Shown: positions 1 through 6,733, numbered from the stretch's first letter. The stretch is 8,194 nt of DNA from Pseudomonadota bacterium (GCA_023399105.1 JAEWQT010000199.1:1-8194), one strand, 5' to 3'. Notes: generated from the sequence alone by a model not told the origin. Program-made: numbers and translations.

Positions 1-4
1 GGTC

Positions 5-594
5 ATGGCTCTGAAAGAATTTTTTACCCTGTGTGGTCTGCTGTTAACGCTGGTGGCCTTTGTACCTTATCTGCGGGATATTCTGCGCAACCGTATCCGG
101 CCGCATGTGTTTTCCTGGGTTATCTGGGGGCTGACCACCTTTGTTACTTTTCTGGCGCAGCTGAGCGCGGGGGCCGGACCAGGGGCGTGGCCGATTGGCC
201 TGTCGGGGCTGCTGACCATTGCCGTGGCGGTGCTGGCTTATTTTAAACGGGCTGATTTGCGCATTACGCGGTTGGACTGGGTGTTTTTTCTGGCTGCGTT
301 ATCGGCGTTGCCCCTGTGGTTTTTTACCGCCGATCCAACGACGGCGGTGATTGTTTTAACCGCAGTCGACATGCTGGGTTCGGGCCTACGTTCCGTAAGG
401 TCTGGCAGCAGCCGCATACGGAATCCATACCGTTTTACCTGTTGTTTCTGGTGCGCAGCCTGCTGGTGGTGCTGGCGGTCAGTGAATTTTCTGTCGCCAC
501 GGTATTATTTCCGGCCGCCGTTGCGCTGGCCTGTACGCTGGTTATTGTGCTGATTCTGTTGCGGCGCCGGTGTACGCCACCGCCCACAGCGTAA
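5..594 (+). pseudogene. Multi-pass inner-membrane protein, frameshifted
   Basis: This is a hydrophobic protein of about 195 residues with several predicted membrane helices (roughly residues 5-24, 36-55, 60-78, 90-105 and 108-125, then two more after the break). It resembles a widespread uncharacterised family of small integral membrane proteins; I recognise the pattern PHxFSWxIWG near the start and a GFGPTFRKVW-type motif in the middle. No function is known to me. The frame starting at 5 reads well to codon 125 (ATG CTG GGT), then becomes Cys/Trp-rich nonsense to 553. The family motif GFGPTFRKVWQQP continues in the next frame from 379 to the stop at 592-594. Restoring one T at the TT of 379-380 joins the two halves, so a single-base deletion, or a sequencing error, is the likely cause. 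Any ribosome binding site lies left of the window, so the start at 5 is chosen by homology-like appearance only. Confidence 0.72.
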
Positions 595-601
595 ACCAGG
601 T

Positions 602-607
602 TATAAA
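602..607 (+). promoter_or_regulatory. Possible -10 element for the riboswitch-gdx transcript
   Basis: TATAAA lies about 10 nt upstream of the first riboswitch hairpin, which is where a -10 box would be expected if the transcript begins just before the aptamer. No convincing -35 hexamer is visible at 16-18 nt spacing, because that region is GC-rich coding sequence of the upstream gene. This is inferred mainly from position. Confidence 0.25.
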
Positions 608-616
608 CTTCACGTT

Positions 617-672
617 GCCTGGCAGGACGACCTGTCAGGTGTATCCCTAAACCGGGACGACCCGGACAGGAG
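617..672 (+). promoter_or_regulatory. Guanidine-II (mini-ykkC) riboswitch
   Basis: Two hairpins with identical ACGA tetraloops stand in tandem. P1 pairs 618-626 with 631-639 (CCTGGCAGG/CCTGTCAGG, one G-U) around loop 627-630. P2 pairs 652-656 with 661-665 (CCGGG/CCCGG) around loop 657-660. Paired stem-loops with ACGR loops are the defining signature of the guanidine-II class, in which each loop binds guanidinium and the two loops dock on each other. The Shine-Dalgarno AGGAG (668-672) follows P2 by two bases and sits 7 nt before the gdx ATG at 680. In the unbound state CCTGTC of the 3' arm of P1 (631-636) can pair perfectly with GACAGG (665-670), hiding the Shine-Dalgarno and opening both hairpins. 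Ligand binding should therefore switch translation on. The downstream gene, a guanidinium exporter, fits this class exactly. Confidence 0.93.
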
Positions 673-679
673 CACGACA

Positions 680-1000
680 ATGAACTGGGGCATTTTGCTG
701 TTAGCCAGTGTGTTTGAAATCAGCTGGGCCATTGGCCTGAAATACACCGAAGGTTTTAGCCGTTTCTGGCCGAGCGTGGCCACCGTGACGGCCATGGTGC
801 TGAGCGTGGTATTGCTTGGAATGGCGATGAAAACCCTGCCGGTGGGCACCGCTTATGCGGTATGGGTGGGCATTGGTGCGGTGGGTACCGCCATTCTGGG
901 TATGTATTTATTTCAGGAACCGGCCAGCACCGCGCGGCTGCTCAGTCTTGGCCTGATTGTGGCCGGTATTGTAGGTCTGAAACTGGCTACCCCGACCTGA
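680..1000 (+). CDS. gdx: Guanidinium exporter, SMR family (Gdx/SugE)
   Basis: This 106-residue protein is the usual length of small multidrug resistance transporters and has four hydrophobic helices. It works as an antiparallel dual-topology dimer in the inner membrane and exchanges guanidinium for protons. The residues that define the Gdx subtype are all in place: the essential proton/substrate carboxylate E13, W16, S42, Y59 and W62, the last two inside [15 protein letters not shown]. The protein is very like E. coli SugE (Gdx) throughout, including the WAxGLKYTxGFSR and GLKLxT ends. The ATG at 680 has AGGAG 7 nt upstream, and that site is embedded in the guanidine-II riboswitch, so expression is expected to rise with intracellular guanidinium. 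The gene is monocistronic: an intrinsic terminator follows 18 nt after the stop. A generic quaternary-ammonium SMR pump (EmrE/QacE type) is less likely given the subtype residues and the riboswitch. Confidence 0.95.
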   Translation: MNWGILLLASVFEISWAIGLKYTEGFSRFWPSVATVTAMVLSVVLLGMAMKTLPVGTAYAVWVGIGAVGTAILGMYLFQEPASTARLLSLGLIVAGIVGLKLATPT

Positions 1001-1018
1001 TGCTCTGAGCAGCAGACA

Positions 1019-1054
1019 GCCGCACAAAATAGCATGATGTGCGGCATATTTTTT
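1019..1054 (+). terminator. Intrinsic terminator of gdx
   Basis: A perfect 8-bp stem, GCCGCACA (1019-1026) with TGTGCGGC (1038-1045), encloses an 11-nt loop. It is followed by ATAT and a run of six T at 1049-1054. It ends the riboswitch-gdx transcript ahead of the separately expressed protease gene. Confidence 0.8.
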
Positions 1055-1119
1055 GCCAATGAACTGTTAGTATCAGCGCCCCTTTAATAATAGGTTATGG
1101 AATAACCATAAGGACGTTC

Positions 1120-2337
1120 ATGAATCTGGTTTATAAGCATGAGAAATCTCTGTTTCTCATTTCTGCTGTTTTTTCCGCGTTAATCTGGCTGCTGTTGCTG
1201 GTGGGTACTTTCGGCATTCTGCTGGTGTATTTGCTGCTGGGTTATGTGGTCTTTCTGTTTGCGCATTCTGCGTTTATTGCCTATCTGAAAGGCACCGGCG
1301 TCAAAATCAGCCCGGAGCAATACCCCGATTTGCATCAGGCGCTGGTGCAGTCCTGTAAGCGCGTCGGTGTTACTGACGTACCGGACGCTTATCTGCTGCG
1401 TACCGATTTTTTCAACGCCCTGGCCACGCGCTTTCTGGGCCGGCATTTTATTGTGCTGTTCACCGATGTACTGGACGCATTGACTGACCGTCCGCAGGCG
1501 GTCAATTTCTATATTGGGCACGAACTGGGCCATATCCACCGCAATCATCTGGGCTGGAAAAGCTTTCTGTTTCCGGCTGCCATTCTGCCGTTGTTGGGTC
1601 CGGCGTTACGCCGTGCCGAAGAGTACACCTGTGACCGCTATGGCGTGGCTTGCTGTGATTCTGCGGCGGATGTGCAGGCGGCATTGGGTGCTATCGCCGC
1701 CGGTGACAGTCGCTGGCAGAGCATGAACACCGACGCTTATCTGCAACAGGTGGCGGAAACCCGTGGTTTCTGGATGTCATTCAACGAACTGACGGGTGAT
1801 TACCCATGGCTGACCAAGCGTATGGCCACCAGTCTGGCCATGATGGAGCGTAAAGACATTACCCTGCCGCGCCGTCATGCGCTGGCCTGGTTGCTGGCGT
1901 TGTTTGTACCGCGTATCGGGGTGGGCGGTGGCGCCGGTGGCCTGGTGCTGATACTGATGTTGGTAGCCATTCTGGGGGTTGTAGCCGCGATAGCCATTCC
2001 GCAATACCAGGAGTACACCAAGAGCGCTCAGTATCATCAGATTTACCAGCAAACCTGGAGCATGACTGCTGAAGTAACGGCTTATATGAACGAGCATCAG
2101 CAATGGCCGTACGCCATGACCGATCTGGGCTACGACAGCGAGCCGGTGATCAATGAAAACCCCTACTACTCGGTGATGCTGTACGATGCCGGCATGATCG
2201 CGGTTGAGGTGAATACCGACGTGCTGGGTGAAGGTCAGTATCTGATTTATATGCCGGATTACAGCGGTGATGAAATTGTCTGGACCTGTTCCGGACAGAA
2301 TCTTGCTGAAAAGCTGTTGCCAGAAAATTGTCGCTGA
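1120..2337 (+). CDS. Membrane M48-type zinc metalloprotease fused to a pilin-like domain
   Basis: This 405-residue membrane protein has three parts. Residues about 10-55 form two closely spaced transmembrane helices. Residues about 65-255 are an M48 (HtpX/Ste24-like) protease domain with the zinc motif HELGH at 134-138 (H134 and H138 ligands, E135 catalytic). EYTCD at 168-172 supplies the probable third ligand E168, and a YPWLTKRM segment corresponds to the family's HPxxxxR region. Residues 275-405 look like a type IV pilin: helix LVLILMLVAILGVVAAIAIP with QYQEYTKSAQ after it, and the terminal disulfide-loop signature WTCSG...LPENCR with C390 and C404. The pilin-type glutamate at mature position 5 is Leu (L279), and the helix is internal, so prepilin-peptidase processing is not expected. 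The start is supported by AAGGA at 1110-1114, 5 nt before the ATG. The gene stands alone between two terminators. The substrate is unknown; membrane or pilus protein quality control is a guess. Confidence 0.85.
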   Translation: MNLVYKHEKSLFLISAVFSALIWLLLLVGTFGILLVYLLLGYVVFLFAHSAFIAYLKGTGVKISPEQYPDLHQALVQSCKRVGVTDVPDAYLLRTDFFNALATRFLGRHFIVLFTDVLDALTDRPQAVNFYIGHELGHIHRNHLGWKSFLFPAAILPLLGPALRRAEEYTCDRYGVACCDSAADVQAALGAIAAGDSRWQSMNTDAYLQQVAETRGFWMSFNELTGDYPWLTKRMATSLAMMERKDITLPRRHALAWLLALFVPRIGVGGGAGGLVLILMLVAILGVVAAIAIPQYQEYTKSAQYHQIYQQTWSMTAEVTAYMNEHQQWPYAMTDLGYDSEPVINENPYYSVMLYDAGMIAVEVNTDVLGEGQYLIYMPDYSGDEIVWTCSGQNLAEKLLPENCR

Positions 2338-2372
2338 GGCTGGTTGCCACAGTGGCAGCGATGGGCTGAACC

Positions 2373-2415
2373 GCAATAAAAAAAACGCCGGGAAAATCCC
2401 GGCGTGTTTTATTGC
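2373..2415. terminator. Bidirectional terminator between the protease-pilin gene and katG remnant
   Basis: A 9-bp GC-rich stem, ACGCCGGGA (2385-2393) with TCCCGGCGT (2397-2405), has a 3-nt AAA loop. An A-rich run on the left and TTTT on the right flank it. GCAATAAAA (2373-2381) and TTTTATTGC (2407-2415) are also perfect complements, so the hairpin can extend and works on either strand. It separates the converging protease-pilin and katG genes. Confidence 0.88.
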
Positions 2416-2435
2416 AGATAATGTTCCGTTACCGA

Positions 2436-3611
2436 TCAGATATCGAAACGGTCGGCCATCATTACCTTGTTCCAGGCGTTAACAAAATCGTTCACGAATT
2501 TGTCACGGCCATCGTTGGCAGCGTACACCTCAGCCACCGCCCGCAGTTCAGAGTGTGAACCGAAGATCAGGTCAGCCGGGGTAGCGGTCCACTTCAGCGT
2601 GTTGCTGGCGCGGTCACGGCCTTCGTACAAACCTTCTGTTTTGGCTTTCGACCAGGCGGTCGACATATCCAGCAGGTTAACGAAGAAGTCGTTGCTTAAG
2701 GTGCCGGGCTTGCTGGTAAACACACCGTGTTTCACGCCATTGCTGTTGGCATCCAGTACGCGCAGACCACCGACCAAGACGGTCATTTCCGGTCCGCTCA
2801 GCTCCAGCAAACGGGCTTTTTCCACCAGCGCTTCGGCCGGGGCGAACATGCTGTCGTTGCTGAAGTAGTTACGGAAACCATCGGCTTTCGGCTCCAGTAC
2901 CGCGAAGGATGCGGCATCGGTTTGCGCGGCCGAAGCATCCATACGACCCGGAGTGAAGGGTACGGTTACCTCAACGCCAGCGTCTTTGGCCGCTTTTTCG
3001 ATGGCAGCGCCACCGGCCAGAACGATCACATCCGCCAGCGAGACTTTTTTGCCACCTTTCAGTGACTTATTGAAGTCTTGCTGCACTTTTTCTAAGCGCG
3101 CCAGCACCTTTTTCAGCTCTTTCGGGTTGTTGGCTTCCCAGCTGATCTGCGGCTCCAGACGGATACGGGCGCCGTTGGCACCACCACGCATATCGGTACC
3201 GCGGAAGGTCGACGCAGAAGCCCAGGCAGTACGCACCAGTTCCGGTACTTTCAGGCCGGTTTTCAGAATCTCAGCCTTCAGTTTGGCGATTTCCTGATCG
3301 TTAATAACCGGGTGGTCGAGCGCCGGAATCGGGTCTTGCCAGATCAGATCGTCCGCCGGTACATCGTTGCCAATGTAACGGGCTTTCGGGCCCATATCGC
3401 GGTGGGTCAGCTTAAACCAGGCTTTGGCAAAGGCCTGCTCAAATTCCGCCGGGTTGTTCAGGAAGCGGGTGGTGATTTCGCGGTACGCCGGGTCTTCTTT
3501 CAGCGCAATATCACTGGTGAACATGATCGGGGCGTGTCTTTTGCCCGGAACGTGCGCATCCGGCACCAGGTTAGCCGCCTGACCATTGGCCGGAATCCAT
3601 TGAATAGCACC
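2436..3611 (-). pseudogene. katG: Catalase-peroxidase KatG, C-terminal remnant (5' half missing)
   Basis: This is an unbroken reading frame of about 390 codons corresponding to the C-terminal half of KatG, a bifunctional haem catalase-peroxidase usually of 720-740 residues. Recognisable blocks in order are VPDAHx[113 protein letters not shown] and the terminal [12 protein letters not shown]. KatG-like sequence begins abruptly at GAIQWIP (codons just left of 3611). Beyond it the frame reads unrelated sequence and the promoter region of the divergent HDOD gene. The missing N-terminal half carries the distal Arg/Trp/His, the proximal haem His and most of the Met-Tyr-Trp adduct, so no haem enzyme can be made. 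The first in-frame start-like codon is GTG at 3566, without a visible ribosome binding site. The frame and key residues are well preserved, suggesting recent loss. The stop lies just before the shared terminator. Confidence 0.85.
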
Positions 3612-3647
3612 GCATATTGTGATCAGGCAATGTGTGCAGCACTCGGT

Positions 3648-3653
3648 TACAAT
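3648..3653 (+). promoter_or_regulatory. Probable -10 element of the HDOD-lasT operon
   Basis: TACAAT, in the context GGTTACAATGCGCC, is a good -10 hexamer 27 nt before the HDOD start. It would give a leader of roughly 20 nt. The best -35-like hexamer is TTGTGA at 3617-3622, but its spacing of 25 nt is too long, so the -35 is weak or absent. The site lies just beyond the katG break. Confidence 0.35.
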
Positions 3654-3679
3654 GCGCCGGTTAACAGAGGAACGGATTC

Positions 3680-4507
3680 ATGCAGGAACGTGCACTGCAA
3701 TTACTGCGTTTGTTGGAGCGTGACATCGACGGCAACCGTCTGATTCTGCCATCGTTGCCGGAAGTGGCGTTGCGGGTGCGGGAACTGACCATCAGCGATG
3801 GTTGCACCGCGCAGAAACTTGAGCATGAAATTGCCAAAGACGCCGCCATTGCCGCGCGCCTGCTGAAAGTCGCCAACAGTGCCGCATTGCTGCGCGGGGT
3901 GCCGGTTACGTCGCTGAAACAGGCGGTCATGCATTTAGGTTTTGATCTGGTGCGCTCGATGGTGACGCAGCTGGCCATTCTGCAAACCATGCAGAGCGGG
4001 GCGGATAAAGAACGCCTGCGGGGTTTTGTCGCCAGTGGTCTGCAGATCAGCGCGCTGTGCCATACGCTGGCATCGCGCCAGCCGCATCTGGATGCCGAGC
4101 TGGCAGCGTTGGGTGGATTACTGCACGACATTGGCAAGCTGCCGCTGCGCGATTTTTTGCTGCGGCAGCCCAGCGTGCAACCGTCTGAGCGTCTGCAATT
4201 TGAACAGATTCTGCACCCCTATGTGGGCGCCATTATGTTGCAACGCTGGAAAATGACCGGCGAACTGGTGCAGATGGCCCGTTTCCATGAGCGCATTCAG
4301 CGCGACAGCGGCAACCCCAAAGCCGATTACGTCGATGTGGTGATTGCCGCCAACTTGCTGCACTACGGCACCGACAGTGGCCGTTATGCCCGTTACGCCG
4401 GCTTAACCATTCCGGCCTTAGAAAAATGTACCGGTGGAGTGCTGAGTCTGGACGAGCGCTCAACGGCCGAACGTATGGAACTGGCGCTGGCGTTAATCAG
4501 CGTCTGA
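3680..4507 (+). CDS. HDOD domain-containing protein
   Basis: This 275-residue soluble protein consists almost entirely of an HDOD domain, the degenerate HD-hydrolase relative common in bacterial signalling proteins. Diagnostic segments are LPSLPEVALRV near residue 24, the helical stretch AIAARLLKVANSAALLRG around residues 56-73, the conserved SLKQAVMHLGFDLVRSMV block, and GLLHDIGKLPL with HD at 149-150. A later HPYVGAIMLQRWKM segment contains the family's conserved histidine region. No receiver, GGDEF or kinase domain is fused to it, so partner and output are not evident. HDOD proteins generally act as protein-protein signalling modules rather than proven phosphohydrolases. AGAGGAA at 3666-3672, 7 nt before the ATG, supports the start. 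lasT begins 18 nt after its stop on the same strand, so the two are likely co-transcribed. It is divergent from the katG remnant. Confidence 0.88.
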   Translation: MQERALQLLRLLERDIDGNRLILPSLPEVALRVRELTISDGCTAQKLEHEIAKDAAIAARLLKVANSAALLRGVPVTSLKQAVMHLGFDLVRSMVTQLAILQTMQSGADKERLRGFVASGLQISALCHTLASRQPHLDAELAALGGLLHDIGKLPLRDFLLRQPSVQPSERLQFEQILHPYVGAIMLQRWKMTGELVQMARFHERIQRDSGNPKADYVDVVIAANLLHYGTDSGRYARYAGLTIPALEKCTGGVLSLDERSTAERMELALALISV

Positions 4508-4525
4508 GCCAAAGCAGGAAACTCA

Positions 4526-5212
4526 ATGCTGTATTTTGTACTGACCGAACCGGCGGTGCCGGAAAACGTGGGTGCGGCTTGTCGCGCCGTAAAAACCATG
4601 GGCTTTGACCAGCTGTGGGTGGTGAATTCCGAGGCGCATCGGCACAAGCAGGCGCGCATTCTGGCCCACGGTTCCGGCGATATTCTGGACAATATCCGCA
4701 CCTTCAATTCCCTGGCCGAGGTAAAAGCCGCAGTGGATATTCTGGTGGGCACCAGTGCAAAACCCCGGCATCAGCGCGAAGTGCTGTTAAGCCCGGCGCA
4801 ACTGCACCATAACCTGCAGGACAAACTGCAGCAGGGCGCCGAAATTGCGCTGGCGTTCGGGCGCGAAGATTCCGGCCTGCACGGCCATGAAATTGCCCTG
4901 TGTGATTTACTCACTGCGGTGCCCATGGCAGTGAGTTATCCGTCCCTGAACCTGTCCCAGGCCGTCATGCTGTACGCCTATGAACTCAGTGGCCTGGCGG
5001 CGCCGGCAACGGCAGCCAGCGTTGATACCAACCAGTACAAAGCCCTGCGTGACAAAACTGCGCGGCTGGCACAGCAGCTGGGTTACGACGAGCAGAGCAA
5101 ACTGCAGGGCTGGTTGCACGAGCACTTGCCGCTGCTGGATTCCCGCAGCCTCGGCTTTGTGCATCAGCTGGTGGATAAAACCCTGCACCAGCTGGATAAG
5201 CCAGAAGACTGA
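4526..5212 (+). CDS. lasT: tRNA/rRNA 2'-O-methyltransferase family protein LasT (SPOUT, TrmH/TrmJ type)
   Basis: This 228-residue protein belongs to the SpoU/TrmH branch of SPOUT methyltransferases, which fold with a deep trefoil knot and use S-adenosylmethionine for 2'-O-methylation of RNA ribose. The three signature motifs are present. Motif 1 is ENVGAACRAVKTMGF with N14 and catalytic-type R20. Motif 2 is FGREDSGL at 111-118. Motif 3 is YPSLNLSQAVMLYAYEL with P139, S140, N142. The length, the AHGSGDILDN segment and the alpha-helical C-terminal tail match E. coli LasT better than TrmJ, which has a different tail. The true RNA target of LasT is not established as far as I know, so activity on position 32 of tRNA should not be assumed. 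AGGAA at 4516-4520, 5 nt before the ATG, sets the start. It follows the HDOD gene by 18 nt, and its stop is 6 nt from that of the convergent ubiM. Confidence 0.87.
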   Translation: MLYFVLTEPAVPENVGAACRAVKTMGFDQLWVVNSEAHRHKQARILAHGSGDILDNIRTFNSLAEVKAAVDILVGTSAKPRHQREVLLSPAQLHHNLQDKLQQGAEIALAFGREDSGLHGHEIALCDLLTAVPMAVSYPSLNLSQAVMLYAYELSGLAAPATAASVDTNQYKALRDKTARLAQQLGYDEQSKLQGWLHEHLPLLDSRSLGFVHQLVDKTLHQLDKPED

Positions 5213-5218
5213 GCTGTG

Positions 5219-6412
5219 TTACAGCAACCGAAACGCCGGATGCTGTTTGTTCATCAGCTTATGGCGGATGGCCTGCTTCAGCGGCGGTAAATGATTGCTC
5301 AGCCGTAACACCGCACCGCGCAACAGCCTGGCTGGCAGGCGGTCTTCGGTAAATAACCCCACCACTGTATTGGTACCGTGATACAGCAAGCGGGTGTTCG
5401 GCATGTGGCGGTTCTGATAAGCCTGCAGCACCGGTGGTGCCCAGAAGGGCGTATGGGTATTCAGCGACGAGCGGATGGATTGCACCAGCAAATCCTGCCC
5501 GGCCAGCCCCAGGTTAAAGCCATGAGCTGTGACCGGGTGCATACCCACCGCGGCATCGCCCACCAGAGCAAAACGCTTGGCGTAAAACTTCCGCGCGTGT
5601 ACGCCGACCAGCGGGTAATGATAGCGCTCGCCGGTTTGCATCATGCGCCCCAGCCGTGAGCCTAAGCGCTGTTCCACTTCCTGATTAAACGCCGCCTCAT
5701 CCAGCGCCAGCAGCGTATTAACCTCGGCTGAATTCACCGTAATAACAATAGAGCTGCGGTTGCCGTTCAGCGGTAATACCGCCAGCGTACCGCCGTAGAA
5801 AAAACACTCCAGCGCCCTGTGCTGGTGCGGTTGTTCATGCTCCATAACACACAGAATGGCGCTGCGGCCGTAATCGTAATAATCCGAAGCAATGCCCATT
5901 AAGCGGCGTGACGAGGAAAACCGCGTATCGGCGGCAATCACCAACTGCGCCGACAGCTCGCGGCCATCGGCCAGCGTAATGTAGCCACCCTGGTCATCGG
6001 TATGCACGCGGGTAACCGTGGCGTTTTCCCATAAGTCAGCAGCCTGGCTGGCGGCGAACTCCTCATACACCGCTTTACGGATATGCTGGTTGGCAACCAG
6101 AAAGCCCAGCGGTTCAGTATCTGGCTGTGGTGCGGAAAAATTCAGCCGGTAATCAGAGCCGCCATTCAGCACGCTGGCCGCCATTAACGGCGAGATATCC
6201 GCCGCCGCCAGACGCTGCCAGCTGCCATGCTGCTGCATTAAGCGCTGGGATAAATGGGTGAGGGCGATTTCGCGGCCATCGTAGGCCGGTGCCGCCAGCG
6301 CCGCTTCCGATTGCTGCTCGACAATGGCCACTTTCAGACCGCAGTCGCGCAACGACAGCGCACAACTGAGGCCCGCCGGGCCAGCACCAATCAGGGCAAT
6401 ATCGTAATCCAT
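5219..6412 (-). CDS. ubiM: FAD-dependent hydroxylase UbiM (UbiH/UbiF/VisC family, ubiquinone biosynthesis)
   Basis: This 397-residue flavoprotein monooxygenase is of class-A type. The N-terminal Rossmann motif IGAGPAGLS (G9, G11, G14) and E32 at the end of the second strand bind FAD. DGREIALTHLS at 45-55 matches the family's DxR segment. The GD motif region reads GDAAVGMHPVTAHGFNLGL from residue 285. In place of the GDAAH of UbiH/UbiF, this VGMHPVTAHGFN form, together with the LYHGTNTVVGLFTEDRLPARLLR tail, matches my recollection of UbiM, a single hydroxylase that acts on demethoxyubiquinol-type precursors in some proteobacteria. Its ring-carbon specificity cannot be read from sequence. I chose the ATG at 6412 because FAD-fold homology starts there and GGAGA (6422-6418) lies 5 nt upstream; an in-frame extension to 6496 has no family-like sequence. 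It is probably co-transcribed with the small gene upstream. Confidence 0.82.
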   Translation of the reverse strand: MDYDIALIGAGPAGLSCALSLRDCGLKVAIVEQQSEAALAAPAYDGREIALTHLSQRLMQQHGSWQRLAAADISPLMAASVLNGGSDYRLNFSAPQPDTEPLGFLVANQHIRKAVYEEFAASQAADLWENATVTRVHTDDQGGYITLADGRELSAQLVIAADTRFSSSRRLMGIASDYYDYGRSAILCVMEHEQPHQHRALECFFYGGTLAVLPLNGNRSSIVITVNSAEVNTLLALDEAAFNQEVEQRLGSRLGRMMQTGERYHYPLVGVHARKFYAKRFALVGDAAVGMHPVTAHGFNLGLAGQDLLVQSIRSSLNTHTPFWAPPVLQAYQNRHMPNTRLLYHGTNTVVGLFTEDRLPARLLRGAVLRLSNHLPPLKQAIRHKLMNKQHPAFRLL

Positions 6413-6417
6413 AGCCG

Positions 6418-6422
6418 TCTCC
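6418..6422 (-). promoter_or_regulatory. Ribosome binding site of ubiM
   Basis: GGAGA read on the minus strand is placed 5 nt before the ATG at 6412. It decides in favour of that start over the in-frame upstream one at 6496, whose extra 28 residues are not family-like. Confidence 0.7.
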
Positions 6423-6508
6423 GCATGCGTGAATGCGCCGGATTCTAGGCCAGGGGGGCGGGCGGAATGTTGATCTGGATTAGGAAAGCAGGACAACCCC
6501 GGGCGGGG

Positions 6509-6727
6509 CTAGTTGGCGTGCAGGTGGGCAATTTTTTGCTGAATCTGCGCCTGCAGCTTCTGAAACCCGGCCATTTTTTTCTGTTCTTTCTCAATTAAGG
6601 CCGCCGGCACCCGGTTAATAAACCCGGCATTATTCAGCTTGTTGGCAATGCGGTTGATTTCATCGTCCAGCCGCGCCAGCTCAGCCTGCAGATGAGTAAT
6701 GTGTTGAGCGTGATCGGCAACAGACAT
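6509..6727 (-). CDS. Small stand-alone coiled-coil protein resembling the valyl-tRNA synthetase C-terminal arm
   Basis: This 72-residue protein is predicted to be an antiparallel helical hairpin. Residues about 8-33 form a charged amphipathic helix, residues 33-41 (NAGFINRVP) form the turn, and residues about 42-70 form the return helix. The sequence KLNNAGFINRVPAALIEKE closely parallels the KLxNxxFxxxAPxxVVxxE core of the C-terminal tRNA-binding arm of ValRS. Here it is free-standing, with no synthetase body on either side. It is not a decayed synthetase end, because it has its own perfect AAGGAGGT ribosome binding site 6 nt before the ATG at 6727. An in-frame upstream extension to 6781 lacks such a signal. 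Its role is unknown; RNA or tRNA binding is an inference from the fold. ubiM starts 96 nt downstream on the same strand, so the two may share a transcript. The intervening bases contain a GC hairpin without a T-run. Confidence 0.8.
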   Translation of the reverse strand: MSVADHAQHITHLQAELARLDDEINRIANKLNNAGFINRVPAALIEKEQKKMAGFQKLQAQIQQKIAHLHAN

Positions 6728-6733
6728 GAGCCT

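Noticed and set aside
2345..2357. TGCCAC/GTGGCA palindrome after the protease-pilin stop
   Set aside because: The one-base centre cannot form a stable hairpin loop, and nothing else marks it as an operator; the true terminator lies at 2373-2415.
1777..2376. 199-codon minus-strand frame opposite the protease-pilin gene
   Set aside because: It is a shadow of the strongly supported plus-strand gene; the His/Gln-rich composition is typical of an antisense frame.
3312..3743. 143-codon plus-strand frame spanning the katG break and the HDOD start
   Set aside because: It is antisense to katG-like sequence and overlaps the HDOD gene in another frame; its product has no recognisable features.
4526..5212. 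Assignment as TrmJ (tRNA Cm32/Um32 methyltransferase)
   Set aside because: It is the same superfamily, but the AHGSGDILDN segment, 228-residue length and C-terminal tail match LasT instead.
6413..6496. N-terminal extension of UbiM by 28 residues
   Set aside because: The extra residues are not family-like, while GGAGA sits correctly before the ATG at 6412.
6497..6508. CCCC/GGGG hairpin after the ValRS-arm gene as a terminator
   Set aside because: The stem is only 4 bp and no T-run follows on the minus strand, so termination is unlikely.
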